A DNA stretch of 64,000 bases from Prauserella flavalba (lineage in GTDB: Bacteria > Actinomycetota > Actinomycetes > Mycobacteriales > Pseudonocardiaceae): positions 496,001 through 560,000 of the forward strand of contig NZ_MASU01000013.1 of assembly GCF_003202235.1 (NCBI RefSeq). Reading direction: 5' to 3'. The notes below the pieces were generated by a model, which worked only from the letters and a program-made list of their open reading frames with translations, ran no database searches and was not told the origin of the DNA. A program made the position numbers and the translations under genes. This document shows, piece after piece, positions 53,142 through 63,052 of this stretch; the stretch's first letter is position 1; each line of letters starts with the position of its first letter.

Positions 53142-53888
53142 TCAGCAGTCGACGTAGGCGACCACGCACGTGATGTTGTCGGGGCCGCCGCCCTCGTTGG
53201 CGATGTCGATGAGCCTGCCGACGGCGTCCTCCGGGGTGCCGGCCGACGACAGCACCTCGAGGATCTCCTCCGGTGTCGTGACGTCCGTGAGCCCGTCCGA
53301 GCACAGCAGGTACCGGTCACCGGGCTGCGCCGTGTGCGTCGAGAGGTCCGGTTCGGCGGGCGAACCCGCCATGAGCGCCCTGATCAGCACCGAGCGGCCG
53401 GGGTGCCGGGCCGCGAGCTCCGGCGGCATCTTGCCCTCGTCGACAAGGGACTGGACCATCGTGTGATCGCGCGTCAGCTGGCTCAGCTCGCCCGCCCTGA
53501 GCTGGTAACCGCGCGAGTCGCCGATGTGGGCCAGGCCGAACGTGGTGCCGTCCCACAGCATCGCGGTCAACGTGGTCCCCATGCCCTCCAGCTCGGGGTC
53601 GTCCGCCACGCGCTCGTTGAGCCGGGCGGAGGCCACGGCCACGCCCTCGGCCAGCGCCTCCAGAAGATCGGAGGGTTCCTGCTCCGCCTCCGTCAGCCGG
53701 TTGTCGAGCTCGGCCATCGCCTCGATCGCGATCGCGCTGGCCACCTCACCCGCGGCGTGGCCGCCCATCCCGTCCGCGACGGCGAGCAGGCGCGGGGTCG
53801 CGTAGGCGGAGTCCTCGTTCGCGCTGCGCCGTCGGCCGACGTCCGAGCCCACGGCGTAGCTGAGCCCGAGCGCCTCGTCACGTGTCAT
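53142..53888 (-). CDS. PP2C-family serine/threonine phosphatase
   Basis: Soluble metal-dependent protein phosphatase of 248 residues. D-V-G-R-R-R-S-A-N-E-D near 20, V-A-D-G-M-G-G-H at about 36-43, G-x-T-L-T-A, G-D-S-R-G-Y and C-S-D-G-L-T-D supply the metal-binding aspartates. No membrane helix, so unlike PstP it is entirely cytoplasmic. GTG or ATG at 53888. It may reverse Ser/Thr kinase signals; no kinase gene of the Pkn type is nearby. Confidence 0.92.
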   Translation of the reverse strand: MTRDEALGLSYAVGSDVGRRRSANEDSAYATPRLLAVADGMGGHAAGEVASAIAIEAMAELDNRLTEAEQEPSDLLEALAEGVAVASARLNERVADDPELEGMGTTLTAMLWDGTTFGLAHIGDSRGYQLRAGELSQLTRDHTMVQSLVDEGKMPPELAARHPGRSVLIRALMAGSPAEPDLSTHTAQPGDRYLLCSDGLTDVTTPEEILEVLSSAGTPEDAVGRLIDIANEGGGPDNITCVVAYVDC

Positions 53889-53912
53889 GCGAGCAGTGAA
53901 CCACTGGCCGCC

Positions 53913-54105
53913 TCAGTTGATGAAGTCCGATAGGTCGTAAACGGTCGTACCCGACACGGTCGTGGGCTCGAAGGTTGTGCCACCCACTCCGCGATGCGGG
54001 GCGCGGCGTCGCTGCCCGAGCCGCTGGCGCCGCGGCCCAGCGGTAGCGGGCTCCGTTCTCGCTCAGCAGCGTGGTGAGCTCCGCGCTCGGCGTGCTCGCG
54101 CCGAG
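53913..54105 (-). pseudogene. C-terminal scar of an ArnT-like membrane glycosyltransferase
   Basis: Not a working gene. On the minus strand one frame reads L-L-S-E-N-G-A-R-Y-R-W-A-A-A, a second G-S-G-S-D-A-A-P-R-I-A-E-W-V-A-Q and a third F-E-P-T-T-V-S-G-T-T-V-Y-D-L-S-D-F-I-N-stop (TGA at 53915-53913). In this order these are the end of the GT39/ArnT-like family common in actinobacteria (extracytoplasmic C-terminal domain), with two frameshifts and the G-G-F-N central part missing. The upstream part of the gene is gone; copy H of the palindromic repeat lies 17 bases beyond its broken end. Confidence 0.68.
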
Positions 54106-54121
54106 CGGGCCGCCCGCCGCC

Positions 54122-54176
54122 CGCAGTGAAGGCCACCTTCACTGCGTTGAACGCAGTGAAGGTGGCCTTCACTGCG
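54122..54176. repeat. Palindromic repeat, short class, copy H
   Basis: The most regular copy: perfect 25-bp arms (54122-54146 and 54152-54176, starting CGCAGTGAAGGCC) around a TTGAA loop. Each arm is itself nearly palindromic. Unlike most copies it lies between divergent genes (PP2C and dnaE), next to a glycosyltransferase scar, so the convergent neighbour may have been lost. Confidence 0.9.
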
Positions 54177-54360
54177 TGAAAGGGCTCCGCTGCGGTGTGA
54201 AGGGCTCCGCCGCGGTGGCCGCCTCCCGAGCGGGCCCTTAGCCCATGCGATCGGCCGCTCGCCCGGCACGCCTGCCCCGTTCTGTCGGGGGTGCGGTCTA
54301 GGGTGGAGCCCTGGAGTTCGCGGCGCGTCTGACGGTCTCGTCAAGGGGAGGTTTTCGCTG

Positions 54361-57300
54361 GTGTCGAACGATTCCTTCGTCCACCTGCATGTGCACACCG
54401 AGTATTCGATGCTCGATGGTGCGGCGAAGATCGCTCCGTTGTTCGCGGAGGCGTCTCGGTTGGAGATGCCGGCGGTGGGGATGACCGACCACGGCAACAT
54501 GTACGGGGCGGATGAGTTCTACCAGCAGGCGAAGAAGGCCGGGATCAAGCCGATCATCGGGATCGAGGCGTATATCGCGCCGGAGTCGCGGTTTCACAAG
54601 AAGCCGGTGTTCTGGGGGCAGTCGAGTCAGCGGGGTGCGGACGAGTTCGGTGAGGGTGGCGACGTCTCCGGTGGTGGTGCGTATACGCACATGACGATGC
54701 TGGCGGCGAACGCGGCGGGGTTGCGGAATCTGTTCAAGTTGTCGTCGCTGGCCTCGATTCAGGGGTATTACCGCAAGCCGCGGATGGACCGGGAGCTGAT
54801 CGCGGAGAACGCGGAGGGGATCATCGCCACGACGGGGTGTCCGTCGGGTGAGGTGCAGACGCGGTTGCGGCTGGGGCAGAAGGCCGAGGCGTTGCAGGCG
54901 GCGTCGGATTACAAGGACATCTTCGGGGCGGAGAACTTCTTCCTGGAGTTGATGGATCACGGGTTGCCGATCGAGCGGTCGGTGCGGGAGGGGCTGCTGG
55001 AGATCGGCAGGCAGTTGAATCTGCGGCCGCTGGCGACCAACGACTCGCACTATGTGACCAAGGATCAGGCGGATTCGCATTCGGCGTTGCTGTGTGTGCA
55101 GTCGGGTAAGACGCTCAACGACCCGAACCGGTTCAAGTTCGACGGTGATGGTTACTACCTGAAGTCGGCGCGGGAGATGCGCGAGTACTGGGACAAGGAG
55201 GTCCCGGGGGCTGCGGATTCCACGTTGCTGATCGCCGAGCGGGTGGAGTCGTACGAGGACGTCTACACCCACAAGGACCGCATGCCGGTCTTCACGGTGC
55301 CGGAGGGGCACGACGAGGGTTCCTGGCTGCGGCACAAGGTGCAGGAGGGCCTGCACTGGCGCTTCCCGGACGGCATCCCGGACGGCTACGAGGAGCGGTG
55401 CAAGTACGAGCTCGACGTCATCGAGCAGAAGGGCTTCCCCGCCTACTTCCTGATCGTCGCCGACCTCATCCAGCACGCCCGTGACGTGGGCATCCTGGTG
55501 GGACCCGGCCGTGGGTCGGCCGCGGGCGCGCTGGTCGCCTACGCGCTGGGTATCACCAACCTGGACCCGATCCCGCAGAAGCTGCTGTTCGAGCGGTTCC
55601 TCAACCCCGAGCGCACCTCGATGCCGGATATCGACATCGACTTCGACGACCGCCGCCGCGGCGAGATGATCCGCTACGCGACGGAGAAGTACGGCGCCGA
55701 CAAGGTCGCCCAGGTGATCACCTTCGGCACGATTAAGACCAAGGCCGCGATCAAGGACTCGGCGCGCGTGCACTACGGCCAGCCGGGCTACTCGATCGCG
55801 GACAAGATCTCCAAGGCGCTGCCGCCGCCGATCATGGCCAAGGACATCCCGCTCTCCGGGATCGTCGACCCCCAGCACGAGCGCTATGGCGAGGCCGCCG
55901 AGGTACGCACGCTGATCGAGACCGACGAAGAGGTCTCGACGATCTTCAACACCGCCCGTGGCCTGGAGGGCCTGATCCGCAACGCGGGCGTGCACGCCTG
56001 CGCGGTCATCATGTCCAGTGAGCCGCTGGCCAACGCGATCCCGCTGTGGCAGCGCGACGACGGTTCGATCATCACGGGCTGGGACTACCCGTCCTGCGAG
56101 GCCATCGGCCTGTTGAAGATGGACTTCCTCGGGCTGCGCAACCTCACCGTCATCGGCGACGCGCTCGACAACATCAAGGCCAACCGGGGCGAGGAGATCG
56201 ACCTCGACCGCCTCGGGCTCGACGACGCCGAGGCGTACAAGCTGCTGGGCCGGGGCGACACGCTCGGTGTGTTCCAGCTCGACGGTGGCGCCATGCGCGA
56301 CCTGCTGCGCCGCATGCAGCCCACCGGCTTCGAGGACATCGTCGCCGTCCTCGCGCTGTACCGCCCCGGCCCGATGGGCATGAACGCCCACAACGACTAC
56401 GCCGACCGCAAGAACAACCGGCAGCAGATCAAGCCCATCCATCCGCAGCTGGAAGAGCCCCTGAAGGAGATCCTGGCCGAGACCTACGGCCTGATCGTCT
56501 ATCAGGAGCAGATCATGCAGATCGCGCAGAAGGTCGCCGGGTACTCGATGGGCCGCGCGGACGTGCTGCGCCGCGCGATGGGCAAGAAGAAGAAGGAGGT
56601 CCTCGAAAAGGAGTTCGAGGGCTTCCACGCCGGCATGAAGGCCAGCGAGATCGTGCCCGGGGGGTTCTCCGACGAGGCGATCCAGGCCCTGTGGGACACG
56701 ATCCTCCCGTTCGCCGGGTACGCGTTCAACAAGAGCCACGCCGCCGCCTACGGCCTGATCGCGTACTGGACCGCGTACCTCAAGGCGAACTATCCGGCGG
56801 AGTACATGGCGGCGTTGCTGACGTCGGTGGGGGACAACAAGGACAAGTCGGCGGTGTATCTGTCGGAGTGCCGCCGGCTGGGGATCAAGGTGCTGCCGCC
56901 GGATGTGAACGAGTCGGGGCTGCGGTTCGCCGCGGTCGGGGACGACATCCGGTTCGGGCTGGGTGCGGTGCGCAACGTGGGCGCCAACGTGGTGGAGTCG
57001 ATCATCAAGACCCGCGAGGAGAAGGGCAAGTACTCCAGTTTCACCGACTTCCTGGACAAGTCGGAGCTGGTGGTGTGCAACAAGCGGGTGCTGGAGTCGC
57101 TGATCAAGGCGGGTGGGTTCGACTCGCTGGGCAACACGCGGTTGTCGATGGTGCGGTTGCACGAGGACGCGGTCGAGGCGGTGGTGCCGCTCAAGCGGCA
57201 GGAGGCGATGGGCCAGTTCGACCTGTTCGGCGGTGGGGATGACACGGTGCCGGTGGCGGCGTCGTCGCCGTTGGCGCATCTGAAGTTCGAGGATGAGGAG

Positions 57301-57939
57301 TACCCGCGCAAGCAGCTGCTGGGCTACGAGCGGGAGATGCTGGGGCTGTATGTGTCGGCGCATCCGCTGGACGGGGCGGAGCGGGTGTTGCGCAAGCACG
57401 CCAAGCGGCCGATCGCGGCGATCCTGGCGGATCCGCCCAAGGAGGGTGAGATCGAGATCGCCGGGTTGATCACGTCGCTGGAGCGGCGGGTGAACAAGAA
57501 GGGTGAGCCCTGGGCGATCTGCACGGTGGAGGACATGGACGCCTCGCTGGAGGTGTTGTTCTTCCCGAAGTCCTACGCGCTGTTCGCCGCCGATCTGGTG
57601 GAGGACAACGCGGTGGTGGTCAAGGGCCGGGTGAACTGGCGCGAGGACAAGATGTCGGTCTTCGGCGGCGGGCTGATCCCGCTCGACCTCTCCGACATCG
57701 GCCCCGGCGACGAGGAACCGCCGCTGATGCTGCTGGCCTCGGCGGAGAAGCTCAACCAGAGCGTGGTCACCGAGCTCAAGCAGACGCTGCAGGCCCACCG
57801 CGGCGACACGCCCGTGCGCCTCAAGCTGATGGGCAAGCAGCGCGAGACCGTGTTCGCGCTCTACGACTACCCGGTGAAGATCAGCTCGATGCTGATGGGC
57901 GAGCTCAAGGGCATCCCCGGCATCACGGCGAGCTCCTGA
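54361..57939 (+). CDS. dnaE: DNA polymerase III alpha subunit
   Basis: Replicative polymerase of 1192 residues, DnaE1 type. The PHP domain begins [13 protein letters not shown]; the palm shows G-P-G-R-G-S-A-A-G and catalytic P-D423-I-D425-I-D427-F, a Y-Q-E-Q-I-M-Q-I and helix-hairpin-helix region follow (about 800-900), and an OB domain near 1000 (I-A-G-L-I-T). GTG start behind AGGGGAGG. Synonymous codons switch in blocks: G-ending to about 55,230, C-ending to about 56,780, G-ending to about 57,620, C-ending to the end. The protein is complete. Confidence 0.97.
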   Translation: MSNDSFVHLHVHTEYSMLDGAAKIAPLFAEASRLEMPAVGMTDHGNMYGADEFYQQAKKAGIKPIIGIEAYIAPESRFHKKPVFWGQSSQRGADEFGEGGDVSGGGAYTHMTMLAANAAGLRNLFKLSSLASIQGYYRKPRMDRELIAENAEGIIATTGCPSGEVQTRLRLGQKAEALQAASDYKDIFGAENFFLELMDHGLPIERSVREGLLEIGRQLNLRPLATNDSHYVTKDQADSHSALLCVQSGKTLNDPNRFKFDGDGYYLKSAREMREYWDKEVPGAADSTLLIAERVESYEDVYTHKDRMPVFTVPEGHDEGSWLRHKVQEGLHWRFPDGIPDGYEERCKYELDVIEQKGFPAYFLIVADLIQHARDVGILVGPGRGSAAGALVAYALGITNLDPIPQKLLFERFLNPERTSMPDIDIDFDDRRRGEMIRYATEKYGADKVAQVITFGTIKTKAAIKDSARVHYGQPGYSIADKISKALPPPIMAKDIPLSGIVDPQHERYGEAAEVRTLIETDEEVSTIFNTARGLEGLIRNAGVHACAVIMSSEPLANAIPLWQRDDGSIITGWDYPSCEAIGLLKMDFLGLRNLTVIGDALDNIKANRGEEIDLDRLGLDDAEAYKLLGRGDTLGVFQLDGGAMRDLLRRMQPTGFEDIVAVLALYRPGPMGMNAHNDYADRKNNRQQIKPIHPQLEEPLKEILAETYGLIVYQEQIMQIAQKVAGYSMGRADVLRRAMGKKKKEVLEKEFEGFHAGMKASEIVPGGFSDEAIQALWDTILPFAGYAFNKSHAAAYGLIAYWTAYLKANYPAEYMAALLTSVGDNKDKSAVYLSECRRLGIKVLPPDVNESGLRFAAVGDDIRFGLGAVRNVGANVVESIIKTREEKGKYSSFTDFLDKSELVVCNKRVLESLIKAGGFDSLGNTRLSMVRLHEDAVEAVVPLKRQEAMGQFDLFGGGDDTVPVAASSPLAHLKFEDEEYPRKQLLGYEREMLGLYVSAHPLDGAERVLRKHAKRPIAAILADPPKEGEIEIAGLITSLERRVNKKGEPWAICTVEDMDASLEVLFFPKSYALFAADLVEDNAVVVKGRVNWREDKMSVFGGGLIPLDLSDIGPGDEEPPLMLLASAEKLNQSVVTELKQTLQAHRGDTPVRLKLMGKQRETVFALYDYPVKISSMLMGELKGIPGITASS

Positions 57940-57947
57940 TGCCGCCG

Positions 57948-57975
57948 CCCCCGGCCCACGCGGCCGGGCCGGGGG
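57948..57975 (+). terminator. Terminator after dnaE
   Basis: Perfect 10-bp stem CCCCCGGCCC / GGGCCGGGGG with an 8-base loop, 8 bases after the dnaE stop and 12 before the next GTG start. Confidence 0.7.
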
Positions 57976-57987
57976 AGTGGTCATAAC

Positions 57988-59472
57988 GTGGTCGGGGTGA
58001 GCCCGGTCGAGAGCAACGAGCCCGATCCGCGCCGCTGGCGGGCGTTCGCCGTCACCCTCACCGCGGGGTTCATGTCCCTGCTCGACGTCAGCATCGTCAA
58101 CGTCGCGCTGCCGTCGATCCAGAGCGGGCTCGGCGCGTCGGTCGCGGGCGCGCAGTGGGTGGTGTCGGGTTACGCGCTCGCGTTCGGCCTGGTGCTTGTC
58201 GCCGGCGGTCGGCTCGGCGACGCGCTCGGCAGGCGCCGGATGTTCCTCATCGCCCTGTCGGCGTTCATCGCCACCAGCGCGCTCGCGGGCGCGAGCGTCA
58301 ACGAGGAGATGCTCGTCGCCGCACGCCTGTTGCAGGGCGTCGCGGCCGGGATGCTCACACCGCAGAACAGCGGACTGATCCAGGAGCTCTTCCGCGGCGC
58401 CGAGCGGGGGAGGGCGTTCGGCATGTTCGGCGCCACGGTGGGCATCTCGACCGCCGTGGGACCCGTGCTGGGCGGGCTGATCATCGCCGCGTTCGGGCCC
58501 GAGACGGGCTGGCGGTGGGTCTTCTACGTCAACGTGCCGATCGGGCTCGTCGCGCTCGTCCTCGCCACCCGGCTGCTGCCGAAGGCACCCCGCTCCGACA
58601 CGCCCCTGCGCTCCCGGCTCGACGTCACCGGCATGGTGCTGCTCGGGCTCGCCGTGCTGGGCGTCCTGCTCCCGCTCGTCCAGTCGGAGCAGGGCGGCAT
58701 CGCCCGCCTGTGGTGGCTGTTCCCGCTCGCCGTCGTGCTCGGCTACCTGTTCGTGAGGTGGGAGCGGCGGCTGGTGCGCGACGACCGCGCGCCGCTGCTG
58801 GACCCACGGCTCTACACCGAGACGCCGGGCTACGCGATCGGCGCGGCCATCGGCGCCACGTACTTCTGCGGCTTCGCCGGCATGTGGCTGGTGTTCGCCA
58901 TGTTCTTCCAGCAGGGCCTCGGCTACTCGCCACTGGAGTCCGGGCTGCTGGTCACGCCGTTCGCGCTCGGCTCCGCGGTCTCGGCCGCGATCGCGGGCAG
59001 GCTCGTGCCGAAGCGGGGCAGATGGCTCACGGTCACCGGGCTGAGCCTCGTCGCGGCCGGCCTCGTCACCGTCGCGGTGCTCGTGCCACTCGTGGCGGAG
59101 GAGGCGATCGGCTACGCGGTGGCCGTTCCGCTGCTCGTGGCCGGGCTGGGCGGCGGCATGGTGATTTCGCCCAACACCACGCTCACGCTCGACCGCGTGC
59201 CGACTCGCATGGCGGGTGTCGCGGGCGGCGCACTGCAGACCGGACAGCGGCTCGGCACCGCGCTCGGCGTCGCCGTGCTGGGCTCGGTCTACCACGCGGG
59301 CATCACCGGCGCGGGGGAGAGTTACCCGGCGGCGCTCGGCTACGCGATGGCGTGCTCGGTAGCGTTCACGGCCGCCGCGCTCCTGCTCGCGATCGTGGAC
59401 GCCCGGCGGCATCCTCACCGTCGCCTATCCGAAAAGGCACCCAGCGTGACGAACGCTGGTCCATTGGAGTGA
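57988..59472 (+). CDS. DHA2-family (EmrB/QacA-like) MFS efflux transporter
   Basis: Proton-driven drug or metabolite exporter of 494 residues with about 14 membrane helices. Motif D1 near the start (L-L-D-V-S-I-V-N-V-A-L-P-S-I), motif A G-G-R-L-G-D-A-L-G-R-R-R, motif B L-L-Q-G-V-A-A-G and motif C G-P-V-L-G-G all occur. GTG at 57988; a GTG three codons later is possible. It directly follows the dnaE terminator. No TetR gene adjacent. Substrate unknown. Confidence 0.9.
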   Translation: MVGVSPVESNEPDPRRWRAFAVTLTAGFMSLLDVSIVNVALPSIQSGLGASVAGAQWVVSGYALAFGLVLVAGGRLGDALGRRRMFLIALSAFIATSALAGASVNEEMLVAARLLQGVAAGMLTPQNSGLIQELFRGAERGRAFGMFGATVGISTAVGPVLGGLIIAAFGPETGWRWVFYVNVPIGLVALVLATRLLPKAPRSDTPLRSRLDVTGMVLLGLAVLGVLLPLVQSEQGGIARLWWLFPLAVVLGYLFVRWERRLVRDDRAPLLDPRLYTETPGYAIGAAIGATYFCGFAGMWLVFAMFFQQGLGYSPLESGLLVTPFALGSAVSAAIAGRLVPKRGRWLTVTGLSLVAAGLVTVAVLVPLVAEEAIGYAVAVPLLVAGLGGGMVISPNTTLTLDRVPTRMAGVAGGALQTGQRLGTALGVAVLGSVYHAGITGAGESYPAALGYAMACSVAFTAAALLLAIVDARRHPHRRLSEKAPSVTNAGPLE

Positions 59473-59821
59473 CGTTGTCGCGCGCGATCTGGTGTTACGG
59501 AGAGCAACCGGGTAGACGTTTACCTGTGCCTTCCATGAGGGTTTCGGCTACCTAGCGTGGCAAATCGGTGGATGACCCGGGGATGGGACCGCAAACCGAG
59601 TAAGAACGCTGGGCCGTTCGAGAATGCGTGACTCGAACACTCAGCGTCACCCTCATCGACCACGCTGACCGACGGCCGCGGGGGACCGTTGGCGAGTACG
59701 AAGGCACCGCCCGGGTGGGCCCTGGATGGTAGGGGCCGGGGCCCGCCCGGGACTGCGCTCGCGCCGCACGGCCGGACATGCTGGGATGTCGGCGGTCCAC
59801 CCGTTGTCTGGAGGAGCGCCG
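59473..59821. other. 349-base gap between the DHA2 transporter and LtrA genes
   Basis: No gene recognised. It contains a nested inverted repeat (59606-59647) and the ribosome site GGAGGAGCGCC-G ahead of the LtrA ATG at 59822. Short open frames here have no family signature. Confidence 0.6.
59606..59647. terminator. Nested hairpin downstream of the DHA2 transporter
   Basis: Outer arms ACGCTG (59606-59611) / CAGCGT (59642-59647) and inner arms GTTCGAG (59616-59622) / CTCGAAC (59632-59638) around a 9-base loop; they can form one interrupted stem. About 135 bases after the transporter stop. Terminator or RNA structure, low certainty. Confidence 0.35.
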
Positions 59822-61021
59822 ATGTCCGCGGAACCCGTGACACCTCACGAGCGGGTCCGGCTGTGGTACCGGCCGATGCGCTCACGCGACCCACACGAGT
59901 CGCACCGCGTCGCCACACCGCTGGAACTGCTGTTCGACCTCTGCTTCGTCGTCGCCGTCGGACGCGCGGCGGCCGAGCTGCACCACGCCATCTCCGAGAA
60001 CCACGTCGGCGACGGTGTGCTGAGCTTCGTGCTCGTCTTCTTCGCGATCTGGTGGGCGTGGCTGAACTTCGCCTGGTTCGCCTCGGCCTTCGACACCGAC
60101 GACGTGCCCTACCGAATCGCGACACTGGTGCAGATCGGCGGCGGGCTCGTGCTCGCCGCGGGCGTGCCCAGCGCGTTCGAGGGCGACTTCACGGTGATCG
60201 TGATCGGCTACGTCGTGATGCGCCTCGCGCTGGTGGGGCAGTGGCTGCGGGCCGCGGCGGCGAATCCCGGCATCCGCCCGACGGCGCTGCGGTTCGCGCT
60301 CGGCATCACGCTCGTCCAGCTCGGCTGGATCGCCAGGCTCGCGCTGCCGGAGGGCTTGCTGCTCGCCGGTTTCGCCGTGCTGGCCGTGGCCGAGCTGCTG
60401 GTGCCGATCTGGGCCGAGCGCGCTTCGGCGGGCACGCGCTGGCACCCACACCACATCGCCGAGCGGTACGGGCTGTTCACGATCATCGTGCTCGGCGAGG
60501 CCGTCTTCAGCGGCACCGGCGCCATCCAGGAGGGCATCGAGACCGGCGAGCACACCGGCGCGCTCGTCTCGCTCGCGGTCGCGGGCCTGGTGATCATGTT
60601 CTCGATGTGGTGGCTGTACTTCGAGCGGCCCGCACAGCGCAGGCTCACGTCGTTCCGGGCCGCGTTCCAGTGGGGTTACGGCCACCTGTTCATCTTCGCT
60701 TCCGCCGCGGCGGTCGGCGTCGGCATCGAGGTCGCCGTGGACTACGACACGCACATCGCGCACATCTCGTCGCTGCCGGCCGCGATGGCCACCACCGTTC
60801 CGCTCGCGATCTTCCTGCTCAGCGTGTGGCTGTTGCACATCGGGCCGCGCAACGAGTGCAGGCCCATCGCGATCGGGTTCCCGGTCGCCGTGGTGCTCGT
60901 ACTCGCCGCGTCGTTCGGCCCGGCGCCCGTGCACGTCGCCGCCGGGATCGTGGCCGCGCTCGTCGCCACGGTCGTGATCGCGACCCACGGCGAGCGTGAG
61001 CCGTCACACCAGGGCGGGTAG
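59822..61021 (+). CDS. Low-temperature-requirement A (LtrA) family membrane protein
   Basis: Integral membrane protein of 399 residues with about 11 to 12 helices. The family signature is T-P-L-E-L-L-F-D-L-C-F-V-V-A-V near 32-46, followed by W-W-A-W-L-N-F-x-W-F and I-A-E-R-Y-G-L-F-T-I-I-V-L-G-E. LtrA was named in Listeria for growth at low temperature; the transported molecule is unknown. ATG at 59822 behind TGGAGGAGCGCCG. Its last 18 bases overlap the sirtuin gene. Confidence 0.9.
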   Translation: MSAEPVTPHERVRLWYRPMRSRDPHESHRVATPLELLFDLCFVVAVGRAAAELHHAISENHVGDGVLSFVLVFFAIWWAWLNFAWFASAFDTDDVPYRIATLVQIGGGLVLAAGVPSAFEGDFTVIVIGYVVMRLALVGQWLRAAAANPGIRPTALRFALGITLVQLGWIARLALPEGLLLAGFAVLAVAELLVPIWAERASAGTRWHPHHIAERYGLFTIIVLGEAVFSGTGAIQEGIETGEHTGALVSLAVAGLVIMFSMWWLYFERPAQRRLTSFRAAFQWGYGHLFIFASAAAVGVGIEVAVDYDTHIAHISSLPAAMATTVPLAIFLLSVWLLHIGPRNECRPIAIGFPVAVVLVLAASFGPAPVHVAAGIVAALVATVVIATHGEREPSHQGG

Positions 61022-61756
61022 TACCTGGCCGAGCGGGCCCCGGAGCACCGCGGCCGCCTGCGCGTCATACGGCGTCTCCGAGGCGTTGCACACGATCACC
61101 GTCGCCCCCGCGCTGGCCGCGAGCCCGACGAGTCCCGCGGCGGGGTGCACGGTTAGCGAGGTGCCCGCCGCGAGCATCAGGTCGCACGACACGGCCTCGG
61201 CGCGGGCCCGCTCCAGCACGTCGGCGTCCAGCGCCTGCCCGAACGAGATCGTGGCCGACTTGAGGATGCCGCCGCAGAGCTCGCACGGCGGGTCCGTCTC
61301 GCCCGCGCGCACGCGCGCGAGCGTCTCCCGCATGTCGCGCCGGTCCGCGCAGCCGAGGCACTCCGTCTCGAACATCGTGCCGTGCAGCTCGATGACCCTG
61401 TCCGGAGCGGAGCCCGCCTTCTGGTGCAGCCCGTCGATGTTCTGCGTGATGATCGCCGACAGGCGGCCCTGCCGTTCGAGGTCGACGAACACCTGGTGCG
61501 CCGCGTTCGGCCTGGCCTCCCAGCCGGGATGCCGGGTGCGGGCCTGCCAGCTCTGCTCGCGGACCTCCTTGCTGCCCACGTAGGCCTGGAGGTTCGACAG
61601 CTTCTCCGCGGCGGGGTCCTTCGTCCACACGCCGTTCGGGCCCCGGAAGTCGGGGATGCCGGAGTCGGTGGAGATGCCGGCGCCGGTCATGGCCACGATG
61701 CGGCCCGCACCCGCCACCAGCTCCCTGGCGTGACGCAGCTCCTCGGCGGTGTCCAT
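61004..61756 (-). CDS. Sir2-family NAD-dependent protein deacylase
   Basis: Sirtuin of 250 residues that removes acyl groups from lysines using NAD. G-A-G-I-S-T-D-S-G-I-P-D-F-R-G (about 25-39), T-Q-N-I-D-G-L-H with H125 in E-L-H-G-T as catalytic base, and two C-x2-C zinc pairs (C-L-G-C and C-E-L-C). The class III A-x-x-R/Y pocket (Y and R for succinyl) is not clearly present, so deacetylation is more likely. ATG at 61756. Deacylases commonly control acyl-CoA synthetases; an acyl-CoA dehydrogenase gene is nearby. Confidence 0.93.
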   Translation of the reverse strand: MDTAEELRHARELVAGAGRIVAMTGAGISTDSGIPDFRGPNGVWTKDPAAEKLSNLQAYVGSKEVREQSWQARTRHPGWEARPNAAHQVFVDLERQGRLSAIITQNIDGLHQKAGSAPDRVIELHGTMFETECLGCADRRDMRETLARVRAGETDPPCELCGGILKSATISFGQALDADVLERARAEAVSCDLMLAAGTSLTVHPAAGLVGLAASAGATVIVCNASETPYDAQAAAVLRGPLGQVLPALV

Positions 61757-61782
61757 GCACCCCATGATGCCCCGCGGCCCGC

Positions 61783-62970
61783 TCAGCGCAGGGCGGACCC
61801 GGCCTGCCACTCCTCCCACGACAGCGACCAGTCGCCGTAGAGGTCCCACACCGGCAGCCGCGGTCCGCCGGAGTTGGTCACCTCCACCACGTCGCCGAGG
61901 CCGAAGTGCTCGAAGAACCACTGCGCGTTCTCGGCGTTGAGGTTGATGCAGCCATGCGAGACGTTGGAGCTGCCCTGCGCGCTGACGCTGTTCGGGTTCT
62001 CGTGCACGAACTCGCCGTCGTTGGAGATGCGCAGCGACCAGCGTTCCTCGGAGCGGTAGTAGTCGGGGTCGCCCTGGCAGACGCCGTAGGTGCAGGAGTC
62101 CATCGTGTAGCTGGCCTGCTTGTCGGAGATGACGTGTGCGCCGAGGTGGGTCGGGGTGGCGTCCTTGCCCATGGAGATGGGCATCGTCCGCACCTGCTGT
62201 CCGTTGTGGAAGATCGCCATCCGCGCGGTGGCCCCGTCGGCTTTCGCCGTCCAGGAATCGTGCACGCGGTAGGTCTCGGTGCGGTCGCCCGCGCCGTAAA
62301 CGCCGTTTCCGAAATCGACGCCGTACACTTTCGCGCTCACCGTCAGCGTCGTTCCCGGCTGCCAGTATTCCTTCGGCCGGTAGTGCACGTTCTGGTCGTC
62401 GATCCAGTACCAGCCGCCCTTCTGCGCGGGCTGCGAGACGACGGAAAGGCGCTTCTCCACGGCTGCCTTGTCGGTGACCGGCTCGGTGAACTGGAAGACG
62501 ATCGGCTGGCCGACTCCGACGCCCGTGTCGGCGACCGCGGCGGGCCCGGGGATGAGGTTGGGCTCGGCCTGCGCCTCCGGCGTCACGGTGGTGATCGTCC
62601 CGCGCTGCTCGGTCTGCTTTCCGTTGTCCCCCACGGCATGCGCGACGATCCGGTAGGTGCTGCCGTAACCGAGCGGCTCGGCCGAGGTCCACGTCAGCGT
62701 GGCCGGGTCGATGGTGCCCCGCACCTCGGCGGAGGTCTCGGTGTTGACCATCGCGACGGCGCGGAGCCTGCCGTGCTCGGCGTGGACGGTGACGGGCGTG
62801 ACCGGGCTGGCATTCTGCGCACCGTCGTCGCTGATGGTCACCGTGGCGGACAGCCGTGCGGGCGTCGGTTCGGGGCTGTTCGTACCCGTGTTTCCACCCG
62901 TGCAGGAAACGAGTGCGAGGGTCGCCGCGCCCAGGATCGCGGCGAAGAGTAATGCCTTCTTGGGAAGCAT
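61783..62970 (-). CDS. L,D-transpeptidase lipoprotein (YkuD domain, Ig-like domains)
   Basis: Envelope enzyme of 395 residues that forms 3-3 peptidoglycan cross-links. Lipobox L-V-S-C (Cys near 23), two Ig-like domains (about 40-150 and 150-240) and a YkuD domain with the catalytic Cys341 in S-H-G-C-I-N-L. The layout is that of LdtMt2 of mycobacteria. It lies 26 bases upstream of the sirtuin on the same strand. Together with the PBP at 706 this makes both 4-3 and 3-3 cross-linking visible in this window. Confidence 0.93.
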   Translation of the reverse strand: MLPKKALLFAAILGAATLALVSCTGGNTGTNSPEPTPARLSATVTISDDGAQNASPVTPVTVHAEHGRLRAVAMVNTETSAEVRGTIDPATLTWTSAEPLGYGSTYRIVAHAVGDNGKQTEQRGTITTVTPEAQAEPNLIPGPAAVADTGVGVGQPIVFQFTEPVTDKAAVEKRLSVVSQPAQKGGWYWIDDQNVHYRPKEYWQPGTTLTVSAKVYGVDFGNGVYGAGDRTETYRVHDSWTAKADGATARMAIFHNGQQVRTMPISMGKDATPTHLGAHVISDKQASYTMDSCTYGVCQGDPDYYRSEERWSLRISNDGEFVHENPNSVSAQGSSNVSHGCINLNAENAQWFFEHFGLGDVVEVTNSGGPRLPVWDLYGDWSLSWEEWQAGSALR

Positions 62971-63052
62971 TTTATCCTTGTTTTATTGATCGAGAAGCCT
63001 ATTTCACGAAGTGTATCGGGGTTTCGGATCCGCTACCGATGAGTAACACTGG

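Larger units (their letters stand above)
53889..54360. other. 472-base gap between the PP2C and dnaE genes
   Basis: No intact gene. It contains a glycosyltransferase scar (53913-54105), repeat copy H (54122-54176), a tandem GGGCTCCGC-x-GCGGTG motif at 54180-54220, and the dnaE promoter region ending in AGGGGAGG before the GTG at 54361. Confidence 0.75.

Noticed and set aside
54298-59418. 1706-codon open frame on the minus strand across dnaE and the DHA2 transporter
   Set aside because: It is antisense to two clear genes; the composition (His/Arg/Leu/Val-rich, low complexity) is what the G-rich wobble positions of dnaE produce. No domain is visible.
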